64,000 nucleotides of DNA from Paenibacillus glycanilyticus NBRC 16618. GTDB taxonomy: Bacteria > Bacillota > Bacilli > Paenibacillales > Paenibacillaceae. The position numbers were made by a program, and so were the translations under genes. Numbering within the stretch: the first letter of the stretch is position 1; every line of letters begins with the position of its first letter. Positions 44,023-52,378 of this stretch are shown here, in pieces. The notes beneath the pieces are model-generated. The model saw nothing but the letters and a program-made list of their open reading frames with translations. It was not told the DNA's origin and made no database searches. The DNA is taken from the NCBI RefSeq assembly GCF_004000805.1, contig NZ_BILY01000031.1, forward strand, positions 20,788 to 84,787, in the 5' to 3' direction.

Positions 44023-44871
44023 ATGGCTAAAGTTGTAGTTACCGGCGGGAGCGGGATGCTTGGACGTTGGATCGTCAAGCATTTCGTGGAACAAGGGTAT
44101 GAAGTGCTTAACGTAGATACGCGCCAACCGGACGAATCGATTTGCCCGACCCTGATCGTGAATCTGGAGGATCTGGGTCAGACTTACGGAGCGCTGGCAG
44201 GCGCAGATGCTGTCATTCATATGGCGGCCATTCCGAGAGCGGGCATGGTGCCTCCCGAGGTCACCTTCCGCAACAATGTGATGTCTACTTACAATGTGCT
44301 GGAAGCAGCAGCTGGCCTTGGCATTAAAAAAGTAGTTATTGCGTCCAGCGAATCCTCTTATGGCATCTGCTTCGCGGAGCATCCGTTTGGGCCGCAATAT
44401 GTACCGATGGATGAAGCTCATCCGCAGCTTCCGCAGGATAGCTACGGATTGTCCAAAATCGTTAACGAAGCGACAGCCGATATGTTCCACCGCCGTACCG
44501 GCATGCAGGTCGTATCGCTGCGCCTCGGCAACGTCATTCCGCCCGAATGGTATGAACGTTTCCCTTCGTTTATCCATAAGCCGGAGGAGCGGGAACGCAT
44601 CCTGTGGAGCTATATCGATACGCGTGACATAGCGGAAGCTTGCGAGCTAGCCATCAAGGCGGAAGGGCTTGGGTCCGTAGCGATCAACCTCGCGAACGAT
44701 GAGTCTAGTATGGACATTACCAGCCGCGAGCTGATGGCGGCCCGTTATCCGGAGGTCACCGATTTCCGGGCGCCGCTAGAAGGCTTTGAATCGCTGCTGA
44801 ACAGCGACAAAGCTAAGACGCTGCTTGGCTGGCAGCCGAAATATTTCTGGCGCGAGCAGTTGAAGAAGTAA
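44023..44871 (+). CDS. NAD(P)-dependent epimerase/dehydratase (extended SDR)
   Basis: 282 residues. VTGGSGMLGRWIV (Rossmann), IHMAAIPRAG, SSESSYG and the YGLSKIVNEA catalytic Tyr/Lys pair. It is similar to UDP-glucose 4-epimerase-like SDRs that act on nucleotide sugars or related compounds. AAGGAGACATCCTAG gives the start. It ends in a strong terminator. Substrate unknown. Confidence 0.9.
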   Translation: MAKVVVTGGSGMLGRWIVKHFVEQGYEVLNVDTRQPDESICPTLIVNLEDLGQTYGALAGADAVIHMAAIPRAGMVPPEVTFRNNVMSTYNVLEAAAGLGIKKVVIASSESSYGICFAEHPFGPQYVPMDEAHPQLPQDSYGLSKIVNEATADMFHRRTGMQVVSLRLGNVIPPEWYERFPSFIHKPEERERILWSYIDTRDIAEACELAIKAEGLGSVAINLANDESSMDITSRELMAARYPEVTDFRAPLEGFESLLNSDKAKTLLGWQPKYFWREQLKK

Positions 44872-44876
44872 TGGAG

Positions 44877-44912
44877 AACGGTCCTTATCCGCGCGATAGG
44901 GACCGTTTTTTT
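44877..44912 (+). terminator. terminator after epimerase gene
   Basis: Stem AACGGTCCTTATC / GATAGGGACCGTT with a GCGC loop, followed by seven T. Confidence 0.93.
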
Positions 44913-45062
44913 GCGGGAATTTCGCATTGCCATATTAGATTGGCCAAATTTTGAATGGCCAAATGTGTCATTTTTTATAGACAGCTTTCCTACGCGCGGA
45001 GTATACTTTAAACGCTTACTTAGTGGAATTTACTTAATAGACATGAGAAGGTGCGGCAGCTT

Positions 45063-45965
45063 GTGAGTTATCTTTTTCTTTTCTTGGCAACTTTGGCATG
45101 GAGCTTTGTAGGCGTGCTTGTAAAAACAGCTTCTACGATGGTCGACAGCTCCATCATCTCCTTCTGCCGGTTCTTCTTTGGCGTTCTTGTGCTTGGGATT
45201 TATCTGTTGATGAAGAACGGGAAGATCGAGTTCCGTTACCGGATGAAATGGCTCTGGTTCGGGGCTGCGGGCAAATCAGCCAACTATATTTTCGAGAACG
45301 TCGCGCTTATGATCGGTTACTCTTACGGCAATATTCTCGTACAGCCCGTGCAGACCGTGGTTCTGCTCTTAGCGGGCAGCTTCGTCTTCAAGGAGAAGGT
45401 GACGAGGGCCGGTTGGATCTCCGCGGCATTATGCGTGGTTGGCGTTATCGTTGTCGGGTGGAACGGCGTTCCGCTGGACAAGCTGCTCGGAAGCAGCGGA
45501 TTAACGACCGTCTTGTTTACTCTTGCGGGGATTGGCGCTGCGGTGCATGTCATGAGCCAGCGGATGCTTGTGAAGACCATGGATAACGGCAATATGAATT
45601 TCTCCGTCTTCCTAATTGCAACGCTGATGGTGTCGATTCCGATTCCGTTTCAAAGCGAAGGATTTACCGGAGTATCCACGGCCGGAGCATGGCTGGCGCT
45701 GGTCTGCCTTGGCGTTATTACCGGCTTAAGCTTCTTCTGGTTCGCGGAAGCGATGAAGCGGGTGCCGTTCGCCGTAGTAGCGATTGTGGGCAACAGCTCC
45801 GTGTTGTTCTCGATTTTGTGGGCATACATTTTCTTCCGGGATCCAATTACGAGCTATATCATTATTGGCACCCTAATCTTTGTGGCAGGCTTCCTGCTTC
45901 TTAACTTCTCCGGTCCAAGAAAGAAAACCGCGAAACAAGAAGACAGCGTGGAAGCAGCGGTATAA
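45063..45965 (+). CDS. EamA/DMT-family membrane transporter
   Basis: 300 residues, ten hydrophobic segments in two EamA repeats (about 8-140 and 155-285). Typical lines: FLATLAWSFVGVLVKTAS and a terminal FRDPITSYIIIGTLIFVAGFLLL. Members export or import amino acids, purines or sugars; substrate not evident. GTG 45063 is preferred, with AAGGTG 8 nt upstream; GTG 45051 overlaps that site. A small HhH gene follows 18 nt downstream. Confidence 0.88.
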   Translation: MSYLFLFLATLAWSFVGVLVKTASTMVDSSIISFCRFFFGVLVLGIYLLMKNGKIEFRYRMKWLWFGAAGKSANYIFENVALMIGYSYGNILVQPVQTVVLLLAGSFVFKEKVTRAGWISAALCVVGVIVVGWNGVPLDKLLGSSGLTTVLFTLAGIGAAVHVMSQRMLVKTMDNGNMNFSVFLIATLMVSIPIPFQSEGFTGVSTAGAWLALVCLGVITGLSFFWFAEAMKRVPFAVVAIVGNSSVLFSILWAYIFFRDPITSYIIIGTLIFVAGFLLLNFSGPRKKTAKQEDSVEAAV

Positions 45966-45983
45966 AGCAAAGGAGCGAATACG

Positions 45984-46181
45984 ATGGATCAAATTAGCGA
46001 CCTTCCGGCCAAGCTAAGCAAGCCGGCGAAGCGCGCCTTTGCCCAAGCGGGTTATGTGAAGCTTGAGCAGTTTGCGGGGCTTACCGAAGCCGAGGTGCTT
46101 GCGCTCCATGGCGTTGGGCCAACGGCAATCGTCCTGCTCCGCCAGGCGCTTGCCGAGAAGGGGTTAGCCTTCCGCGAATAA
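45984..46181 (+). CDS. Small helix-hairpin-helix DNA-binding-like protein
   Basis: 65 residues with a single HhH motif: RAFAQAGYVKLEQFAGLTEAEVLALHGVGPTAIVLLRQALAEKG. The ALHGVGPTAI hairpin is like the C-terminal domain of RNA polymerase alpha and of HhH repair proteins. AAAGGAGCG precedes the ATG. It lies 18 nt after the DMT transporter, so probably cotranscribed. It may bind DNA non-specifically; role unknown. Confidence 0.8.
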   Translation: MDQISDLPAKLSKPAKRAFAQAGYVKLEQFAGLTEAEVLALHGVGPTAIVLLRQALAEKGLAFRE

Positions 46182-46191
46182 CGTTGAGAGC

Positions 46192-46217
46192 AAGCAGCGG
46201 GCAACCGCTGCTTTTTT
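46192..46217 (+). terminator. terminator after HhH gene
   Basis: Stem AAGCAGCGG / CCGCTGCTT with a GCAA loop, then TTTTT. Confidence 0.9.
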
Positions 46218-46244
46218 AACACGGCGAAAGGGGGGACATGCCGT

Positions 46245-46700
46245 ATGAGAAAGGTTGAAACGAACAGGCGTCTATCGAGGCCCGTGCATGTCATCCTGCT
46301 TACCTTGTTTATCCTGTATAGTCTTATAATGATCAAGCTGTTGTTTATCCGCGACAGCAGTTACAGGTGGCCAGTCTATAATTACAACCTTGTTCCGTTT
46401 CATACGATCAAATCGTTGATCTATCACCGGCATGCTTATAATACCGATGCTTGGGTGAAGAATCTGTTCGGAAATATCGTCTTGTTTATTCCTCTTGGCG
46501 TATGCCTCCCGCTGCTTAGCCGGAGTTTGTTTCATGCAGCCAGAAGTCTTGCGGCCATAATCCTTATTTTGTTCCTTGTAGAGTCCATTCAACTCGTAAC
46601 CAGAGTCGGCAGCTTTGATGTTGACGATATTATTCTGAACACGCTTGGAGCGGTCATTGGACTAGCCTTTATCAAGCTATTCATGTTCGCATCCCGGTGA
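46245..46700 (+). CDS. VanZ-family membrane protein
   Basis: 151 residues with four predicted helices (about 17-37, 77-95, 99-117, 128-147). NLFGNIVLFIPLGVCLPLL and ESIQLVTRVGSFDVDDIILNTLGAVIG are the VanZ signature. VanZ gives low-level teicoplanin resistance in enterococci; in soil Firmicutes it is usually a general envelope protein. It stands alone between two terminators, with no other van genes. Confidence 0.92.
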   Translation: MRKVETNRRLSRPVHVILLTLFILYSLIMIKLLFIRDSSYRWPVYNYNLVPFHTIKSLIYHRHAYNTDAWVKNLFGNIVLFIPLGVCLPLLSRSLFHAARSLAAIILILFLVESIQLVTRVGSFDVDDIILNTLGAVIGLAFIKLFMFASR

Positions 46701-46723
46701 AGAAGTTAAACTGCATATAGGAT

Positions 46724-46752
46724 AAAAACCGTGCCATTGGCACGGTTTTTTT
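46724..46752. terminator. terminator between vanZ-like and tetR-like genes
   Basis: Stem AAAAACCGTGCC / GGCACGGTTTTT, loop ATT. Works in both directions between convergent genes. Confidence 0.93.
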
Positions 46753-46762
46753 GGTTTGCCTG

Positions 46763-47353
46763 TTATTTCTTCAGAATCCCTTCGAAAAACACCTGGAAGG
46801 AGATCAGCAGCTGGTCTCCAAAGCCTTCCTTCGAAATGCCCATAACCCAGTTAAGCATCGTTCCCAAATAGATTTGCGTCGCGATGCACGCCATCGTCGT
46901 GGCGGGAATGGTTGTCGTGAACTCGCCTGTCTGTTGGCCTTTCTCAAATACGGGAATCAGATTGTCCATAATCAGACAGAAGCCTTCCTTGCTTTCCTCC
47001 ATGTTCTGGTTGTTCGCGAGCATGCCTTGAATCGACAGCAGAAGCATGCCGTGATTCTCGGCCATGGCATCGCCAAGCGTCTTGACGAGCGCCAGGAAGC
47101 GGGGGGCGTAAGGCCCTGGCTTATCCTTGAGGTTTACGATTTCATCAATGGCAACCAGCTTGTTCAGCTTGCCGCGGACATCTTCTTTGGTTTTGAAATA
47201 GTTAAAGAAAGTGCCTTTGGCAACGCCGGCAGCTTCCGTTATTTGAGCGACGGTGGTGGATTCAAAGCCTTGCTCGGCAAACAGGCACATCGCCGCTTCA
47301 AGTATCCGGTTTTTGGTCTCGAGCTTTTTCTCTTCTCGGTTCACAGCCATCAT
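46763..47353 (-). CDS. TetR/AcrR-family regulator
   Basis: 196 residues. The helix-turn-helix is RILEAAMCLFAEQGFESTTVAQITEAAGVAKGTFFNYFKTKED. The C-terminal half is a ligand-binding domain with GMLLLSIQGMLANNQ. It is divergent from an MFS exporter and very likely represses it through the twin palindromes between them. The start is uncertain: GGAGG touches ATG 47353, is 3 nt from ATG 47350, and is 9 nt from GTG 47344, which has the best spacing. Confidence 0.9.
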   Translation of the reverse strand: MMAVNREEKKLETKNRILEAAMCLFAEQGFESTTVAQITEAAGVAKGTFFNYFKTKEDVRGKLNKLVAIDEIVNLKDKPGPYAPRFLALVKTLGDAMAENHGMLLLSIQGMLANNQNMEESKEGFCLIMDNLIPVFEKGQQTGEFTTTIPATTMACIATQIYLGTMLNWVMGISKEGFGDQLLISFQVFFEGILKK

Positions 47354-47412
47354 CCTCCGTTTAATGCCTACAGTATAGCATATCCACGGCTAATATGGGT
47401 TCAAACTTTTAA

Positions 47413-47425
47413 TGACCGACGGTAC
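47413..47425. promoter_or_regulatory. Weak TetR-like half-matching operator
   Basis: TGACCGACGGTAC resembles the TGACCANTGGTCA sites nearby, with 9 of 12 arm positions retained. It lies near the tetR-like gene and could serve autoregulation. Confidence 0.35.
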
Positions 47426-47512
47426 AAGGTTTAAAAGAATTTACAAACTTATCTGTCCATATTTAACTGATTGACGAGCTATAATGCCAATTATAATAAG
47501 AAAAATAAAAAA

Positions 47513-47563
47513 TGACCACTGGTCTAAAATAATGTTGACCAATGGTCATTTTATCGCTATAAT
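47513..47563 (+). promoter_or_regulatory. Twin TetR operators and promoter of MFS exporter
   Basis: TGACCACTGGTCT (47513-47525) and TGACCAATGGTCA (47536-47548) have centres 23 bp apart. Promoter: TTGACC (47535-47540), 17 nt, TATAAT (47558-47563). The second, perfect palindrome overlaps the -35 and spacer, so binding would block RNA polymerase. Confidence 0.85.
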
Positions 47564-47597
47564 CCAAAATGTAAGAAATCACGAATGGAGGATACAA

Positions 47598-49073
47598 ATG
47601 GCGAAATCAAATATTCAAGCCGTACCTGACGCGAGTGCGTTTACGATCAGATCGATCATCGCGCCTCTCATTGCCGTCATTGTTGGTTTATTTATGGTTA
47701 TTCTGGACGGAACGGCGATGAATGTCGCGTTAAGCGGATTCATGAAGGAGTTCGGCAAAGACTTGTCCGTCGTTCAATGGACGACTACGGGATATGCGCT
47801 TGCGCAAGCTGCGGTCATTCCGCTGGCAGGCTGGCTGTCCGACCGGTTTGGGGCAAAGCGGATTTTCCTCATTTCCGTGGGGATGTTTACGTTTGGTTCC
47901 TTGCTATGCGCTTTTGCAGGCAATATCGAAATGCTGATTCTTTTCCGGATTATTCAAGGTCTTGGCGGCGGCATGGTTATGCCGATTGCCTTCGCGATCA
48001 TTTATAAGCTTAGCCCGCCCGAGAAGGTTGGCTCCGTCATGGGGATGCTTGGAATTCCGGTTCTGATCGCTCCCGCGTTAGGCCCCGTTGTAGCCGGCGC
48101 ATTAATCGATTACGCAACCTGGCATTGGATCTTCCTTATCAATATCCCTCTTGGCATCATCGGGATTATCGCAGGCATGCGTACGTTGCCGAACATTGAG
48201 CGCCAGGAAGTAAAGTCGCTTGACGTTCCGGGCATTATTTTTGGACCGCTCGCATTTGCCGCACTATCATATGGGGTAAGCGAAGGAGGCACAAGCTGGA
48301 CTTCGGTTCAGACTTTAACCGGTCTGATTGTCGGCGCTGCCTCGCTCATTATCTTCGTGTTTGTTGAGCTGCGCAGCAAGCAGCCGCTTCTGGAGCTTCG
48401 CGTATTCCGTTCCAGGGATTTCAGCAAGGGGATTATCGTCCAGTGGTTTACGCAAATTGCGCTGATGGGAACGTTCTTCCTCATTCCGATGCTTCTGATT
48501 CAAGTCCAGGGCCATACGGCCACGGAATCCGGCCTGATCATGCTGCCTCAAGCGATCGCTTCCGCCGTCTTTATGCCGATTGGCGGCAGGCTGTTTGACC
48601 GGATCGGAGCAAGACCGCTGCTGGTTACCGGCCTTAGTATCGTCGGAGTGGCTTCGTTCCTGTTATCGAACATTTCCGCGGATGACGGTTTATCGCTTAT
48701 CCTGATTACTTCCGGTCTGTTTGGAGTGGGGATGGGCTTGTCCATGATGCCAATGAATACGTATCTGATTCAAGCCTCCCCGCCAAGCCTGGTTGGCCGC
48801 GTCACCTCGCTCACTTCCGCAGCGCAGCAGGTGATGACGTCTTTTGCGATCGCTGGACTAAGCACTTATCTGACTACAAAGATTAAAGATGCGACGGTAC
48901 CTGGCAAGGCTCCGGAGATTGACGCCTTATATCATTCCTACGGTGAAACTTTCCTTGTTGTGGTCGGCATTGCCATTGCAGGCGTTTTGTTGGGCTTATT
49001 CCTTCGCAAACCGGTCAGAGCAGAAGGCGATGAAGGTTCTGTTGTTGAAGCTCCTATGATGATGGGTCACTAA
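47598..49073 (+). CDS. MFS drug exporter, 14-helix DHA2 family (LmrB/MdeA-like)
   Basis: 491 residues. Signatures are ILDGTAMNVALSGFM on helix 1, GWLSDRFGAKRIFL (motif A), and GIPVLIAPALGPVVAGAL (motif C). It ends in an acidic tail. AATGGAGGATACAA precedes the ATG at 47598; the longer frame starting at 47484 would run through the operator and has no site. Regulated by the divergent TetR protein through twin palindromes. Exports a hydrophobic toxic compound, probably proton-driven. Confidence 0.94.
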   Translation: MAKSNIQAVPDASAFTIRSIIAPLIAVIVGLFMVILDGTAMNVALSGFMKEFGKDLSVVQWTTTGYALAQAAVIPLAGWLSDRFGAKRIFLISVGMFTFGSLLCAFAGNIEMLILFRIIQGLGGGMVMPIAFAIIYKLSPPEKVGSVMGMLGIPVLIAPALGPVVAGALIDYATWHWIFLINIPLGIIGIIAGMRTLPNIERQEVKSLDVPGIIFGPLAFAALSYGVSEGGTSWTSVQTLTGLIVGAASLIIFVFVELRSKQPLLELRVFRSRDFSKGIIVQWFTQIALMGTFFLIPMLLIQVQGHTATESGLIMLPQAIASAVFMPIGGRLFDRIGARPLLVTGLSIVGVASFLLSNISADDGLSLILITSGLFGVGMGLSMMPMNTYLIQASPPSLVGRVTSLTSAAQQVMTSFAIAGLSTYLTTKIKDATVPGKAPEIDALYHSYGETFLVVVGIAIAGVLLGLFLRKPVRAEGDEGSVVEAPMMMGH

Positions 49074-49087
49074 TCCGAACGAAAATA

Positions 49088-49128
49088 CCATTTATTTCTG
49101 AATTGTTCAGGAATGGATGGTTTTTTTC
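49088..49128 (+). terminator. terminator after MFS exporter
   Basis: Stem ACCATTTATTTCTGAA / TTCAGGAATGGATGGT (several G.T pairs), loop TTG, then T7. Confidence 0.8.
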
Positions 49129-49224
49129 GTTTACAGACTGTACAACTGTATGTTATCTTCAATATATATTGATTGCTTTACTGCTATAAAGCGTCTACGC
49201 GACATCAGACTACGGAGGGTGCAC

Positions 49225-49521
49225 ATGACAGTATTAGAAGGACTGCGATCGGCCATTGATAAGACGGACCAACAGATTGTTGCCTTATTGGCACAAAGAT
49301 TCATCTTTACTGAGGCAGTAGGGGAATACAAAGCAGCGAATCAGCTTCATTCGCAAGATCCCAAGCGGGAAGAACAGCAGTTTAAGAAAATTGTCGAGCT
49401 CTCCGAGCAGTACGGCTTGAGGCCAGAATACGCCGTAGACATTTACCGGAAAATTATGGACATCGCGATATCAAGACATCAGGAGCTGCTTACGGAAAAT
49501 TTCACGGATCAAGCGGTTTAA
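49225..49521 (+). CDS. Chorismate mutase, AroQ type
   Basis: 98 residues, monofunctional all-helical AroQ fold. Key residues: the Arg near LRSAIDKTDQQIVALLAQRF, Lys in AVGEYKAAN, DPKREEQQFKK, and AISRHQELL (Gln/Glu end). It converts chorismate to prephenate for Phe/Tyr synthesis. ACGGAGGGTGCAC gives ATG 49225. No other aromatic genes are near. No signal peptide, so cytoplasmic. Confidence 0.92.
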   Translation: MTVLEGLRSAIDKTDQQIVALLAQRFIFTEAVGEYKAANQLHSQDPKREEQQFKKIVELSEQYGLRPEYAVDIYRKIMDIAISRHQELLTENFTDQAV

Positions 49522-49566
49522 GGCACGGCGGTTGTAACTTCGGTTACGCCGCGGTGCTTTTTTTGT
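49522..49566 (+). terminator. terminator after chorismate mutase
   Basis: A long stem with TTCG at its tip (GGCACGGCGGTTGTAAC / GTTACGCCGCGGTGC), then TTTTTTT. Confidence 0.88.
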
Positions 49567-49630
49567 ACATATTTCCATCCCTGTTGGAGCAAAATGACAA
49601 TAACTACAAGGTTAGGGAGGGTGCCGCCTC

Positions 49631-49897
49631 GTGATCATCCTCGGACTGTTCGTCATTACGGTAATGGGCCTGCTCGTCATGTGTTTTCTGGATATGCTCG
49701 TTTTTAAACAATCTTTCCTGCATGTATTTGTGCATCTTCTTCCGATCTATCCGGATACTTCGACCATCTATATTATCGCGGCTGCGTTTCTGATGGGAGC
49801 ATGGGTAGACTTTAACATGACCGAACGTTTGAAGAAGCCTGGCAAGCAGCCGAATAAGCAGGGAAGAGGGAATAACGGTGACGCCAAGCAAAATTAA
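49631..49897 (+). CDS. Small membrane protein of ger operon 2 (D-like)
   Basis: 88 residues: two hydrophobic segments (about 2-24 and 44-60) and a hydrophilic Lys/Gln/Asn/Gly tail from about 64 (RLKKPGKQPNKQGRGN). Starts on GTG with GGGAGG 10 nt before. It differs clearly in sequence from the D-type protein of locus 1, but it is also small, two-helix and ger-linked. It overlaps the permease gene by 20 nt. Function inferred from context only. Confidence 0.65.
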   Translation: MIILGLFVITVMGLLVMCFLDMLVFKQSFLHVFVHLLPIYPDTSTIYIIAAAFLMGAWVDFNMTERLKKPGKQPNKQGRGNNGDAKQN

Positions 49898-50972
49898 CTT
49901 TGTTGATATGTTCGCGATGCAGCTGGTGTTTTTGCTCAGTACATCGATTATCTTCGGAACGCCTAGCGTGGTTCCGGACTCCTGGTTAGTCGGAATCATT
50001 GCGTTTTTCCCGGCTTGCTTGTTTATTGTCGTGTATGGTGCCATGTTGTCTTCGCAGAAGGATATGGGGCTGTACCAGCTGCTTGAAAAAGCTTGGGGAA
50101 AAATCATAGGCAAAGCTTTTGTCCTTGTCTATGCAACCTACTTTCTGTACATTGCCTCCCGGAATATCAGGGATATGGTTGAGCTCGTTATGAGCACGCT
50201 CCTTCGCATGACTCCCGTACCGGTCATCACAACGTTGTTCGTCCTAATCGTTGCCTATGCCACGCTGGGCGGGATTCAGGCCATAGCCCGGTTCGCATCG
50301 CTTGTATTATGCATTGTAATAATGATGCTGCTTACTATCGGGATTCTTCTGATGTTCAGCAGCTCGCTTATTCTGGAACAGATGCTCCCGTTCTTATCGA
50401 AAGGAATCGGTCCGGTGGTGTTGTCTGCCTTCCAGCATTCGATCTGGTTCCCTTATGGAGAGATCGTTGTATTCCTGGTGTTTCATAAGGAGATTGGCGG
50501 CGCGAAAGGGTTTCGCCGGCTTACCTTATACGCATTCCTGAGCGCATGCCTTATTTTATCGGTGTCCGATCTCATTCAAATCTGGACGCTTGGCATCGAA
50601 GAGAAGAAATATTCCTCATTCGCTTTGCTTGATGCGGCGCGTCTCATCAATATCGCCAATATCATCACGCGGATGGATGCCATCATCGCGCTTATCATTA
50701 TGTTCGGAACGCTGCTTAAATGCGCGGTCTTTTTATTCGCTTGCACGGAAGGTCTTATGCATATTTTCAAGGGTAAGACGGGGAAATATAATTTTCCGCT
50801 TGCACTTCTGGCAGGTGCATTTTCAATCCTTGTCACGCGCAACAGCGCCGAGCATTTGACGGAAGGCTTGACGTATGTCATCTATACGCTTCATATTCCG
50901 CTTCAATTAATCGTGCCGCTATTAACGCTGCTGCTGCTCCGAATCCGTTACCGAAAAGGAGAGGCCACATGA
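49878..50972 (+). CDS. Spore germinant receptor permease subunit B, locus 2
   Basis: 364 residues, about ten helices, spore-permease (GerB) family. Typical start MTPSKINFVDMFAMQLVFLLS; helix 3 region QKDMGLYQLLEKAWGKIIGK. Uses GTG at 49878, with GAAGAGGGAATAAC upstream inside the preceding gene. Overlaps the next gene by ATGA. Forms the germinant-binding subunit of the second receptor. Confidence 0.92.
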   Translation: MTPSKINFVDMFAMQLVFLLSTSIIFGTPSVVPDSWLVGIIAFFPACLFIVVYGAMLSSQKDMGLYQLLEKAWGKIIGKAFVLVYATYFLYIASRNIRDMVELVMSTLLRMTPVPVITTLFVLIVAYATLGGIQAIARFASLVLCIVIMMLLTIGILLMFSSSLILEQMLPFLSKGIGPVVLSAFQHSIWFPYGEIVVFLVFHKEIGGAKGFRRLTLYAFLSACLILSVSDLIQIWTLGIEEKKYSSFALLDAARLINIANIITRMDAIIALIIMFGTLLKCAVFLFACTEGLMHIFKGKTGKYNFPLALLAGAFSILVTRNSAEHLTEGLTYVIYTLHIPLQLIVPLLTLLLLRIRYRKGEAT

Positions 50973-52378
50973 ATACGGACAATATGAGCTTTGCCGGAGA
51001 GGAGTTCTACCGTTTAGAGAGCGTAAAAAAACAGTTTTCTTCCGTGTTCGGCAATACGGCGGATCTGGCGGTAGTCTCCGTGGATGTCGGGCATTACAAA
51101 GGGCTTCTATGCTATTTGACCACCATGACCAATACGGATTTCATCATAGAGCATGTTCTGAAGGAGCTGACTCTGTCCGAGCATAAAGAGCCAGTCAGCA
51201 TGGACGAGACCTTTCATCTGCTGGAGACCGTCCATTATGCCGCGTTGAAGCATGAGACGCTTGTGGACCTGGATAAGGTAATGGACAAGATTGTTCTTGG
51301 CAACGCCGCCATCTTTATAGACGGGTTCCCGAAGGTGCTTGTACTGGAGGTTCGAACGCTTAATTCCCGTTCCATCGACGAGCCGACCACGCAAAATGTC
51401 GTTCGCGGCCCGAAGGAAGGATTCACGGAATCGGCAGATACGAATATGAGCCTGATCCGCAGAAGGTTCAACAACGTAAAGCTCCGTTTCGAGAAGTTCG
51501 AACTTGGCTATATGACGCATACGGCTGTCTATATGACTTACCTGGACGGCGAGGTAGAAGATCATATTCTGAAGCAGGTCCGGGAGAAGCTGAACGGCTC
51601 GCAGATCGACAGCTTGTTCGATTCCGCCCGGATTGAAGAGATGCTTCATTCGAAGGGAAAAGGAATTCAGCTGTTTCCGACTGTCTATAGCGGCGAACGA
51701 CCGGACGCGATTTGCAGCTGTTTGATAGACAAACGAATCGCTATCATTGTTGACGGCAGCCCCTTTGTGCTTGTTGTTCCGGCACTATTCACCGACTTCT
51801 TCAAATCGCCGGAGGATGAGTACCAATGGGTCGTTATTGGAACCTTTTCCCGCGTGCTCCGATACTTTGCCTTTATATTGTCTCTGATTGTCCCGGCTCT
51901 CTACATTGCGGTGACGAGCTATCATCAGGAGCTTGTTCCGACCATTCTGCTGACCAGCATCGCAGCCCAGCGGGAGGGCATTCCTTTTCCGGCAAGCATC
52001 GAGATTCTGCTCATGGAAATTACGTTTGAGATTTTGCGCGAAGCGGGTACCCGGATGCCACGGCTGGTTGGACCAACCATCTCCATTGTTGGTGCGCTCG
52101 TGCTTGGCGAAGCTGCGGTACAGGCCGGAGTCGTGTCCAACATTAACGTCATCGTTGTCTCCTTGACCGCGATCTCCGGGTTTGTCGCGCCAATCTATAC
52201 GTTTGGTTCCAAAGTGCGCTTTTTCCGGTTCGGGATGATTATTCTGGCCTCCATAATAGGGCTCTATGGACTCGTGCTAGGTTGTGCCTTTCTGATGGTA
52301 CAGATTACGCGTATTGAATCGTTTGGCGTACCGTACTTGTCTTTATTCTCCCGCTGGGATAAGAGGAGGGTCACATGA
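50969..52378 (+). CDS. Spore germinant receptor subunit A, locus 2
   Basis: 469 residues. N-terminal cytosolic domain with VVRGPKEGFTESADTN followed by RRR, then the membrane domain with IAAQREGIPFPASIEILLME and TFEILREAGTRMP. Ends in a basic tail (RWDKRRVT). Starts at ATG overlapping the B stop and overlaps the C start. Orthology to locus 1 is at family level only. Confidence 0.93.
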   Translation: MNTDNMSFAGEEFYRLESVKKQFSSVFGNTADLAVVSVDVGHYKGLLCYLTTMTNTDFIIEHVLKELTLSEHKEPVSMDETFHLLETVHYAALKHETLVDLDKVMDKIVLGNAAIFIDGFPKVLVLEVRTLNSRSIDEPTTQNVVRGPKEGFTESADTNMSLIRRRFNNVKLRFEKFELGYMTHTAVYMTYLDGEVEDHILKQVREKLNGSQIDSLFDSARIEEMLHSKGKGIQLFPTVYSGERPDAICSCLIDKRIAIIVDGSPFVLVVPALFTDFFKSPEDEYQWVVIGTFSRVLRYFAFILSLIVPALYIAVTSYHQELVPTILLTSIAAQREGIPFPASIEILLMEITFEILREAGTRMPRLVGPTISIVGALVLGEAAVQAGVVSNINVIVVSLTAISGFVAPIYTFGSKVRFFRFGMIILASIIGLYGLVLGCAFLMVQITRIESFGVPYLSLFSRWDKRRVT

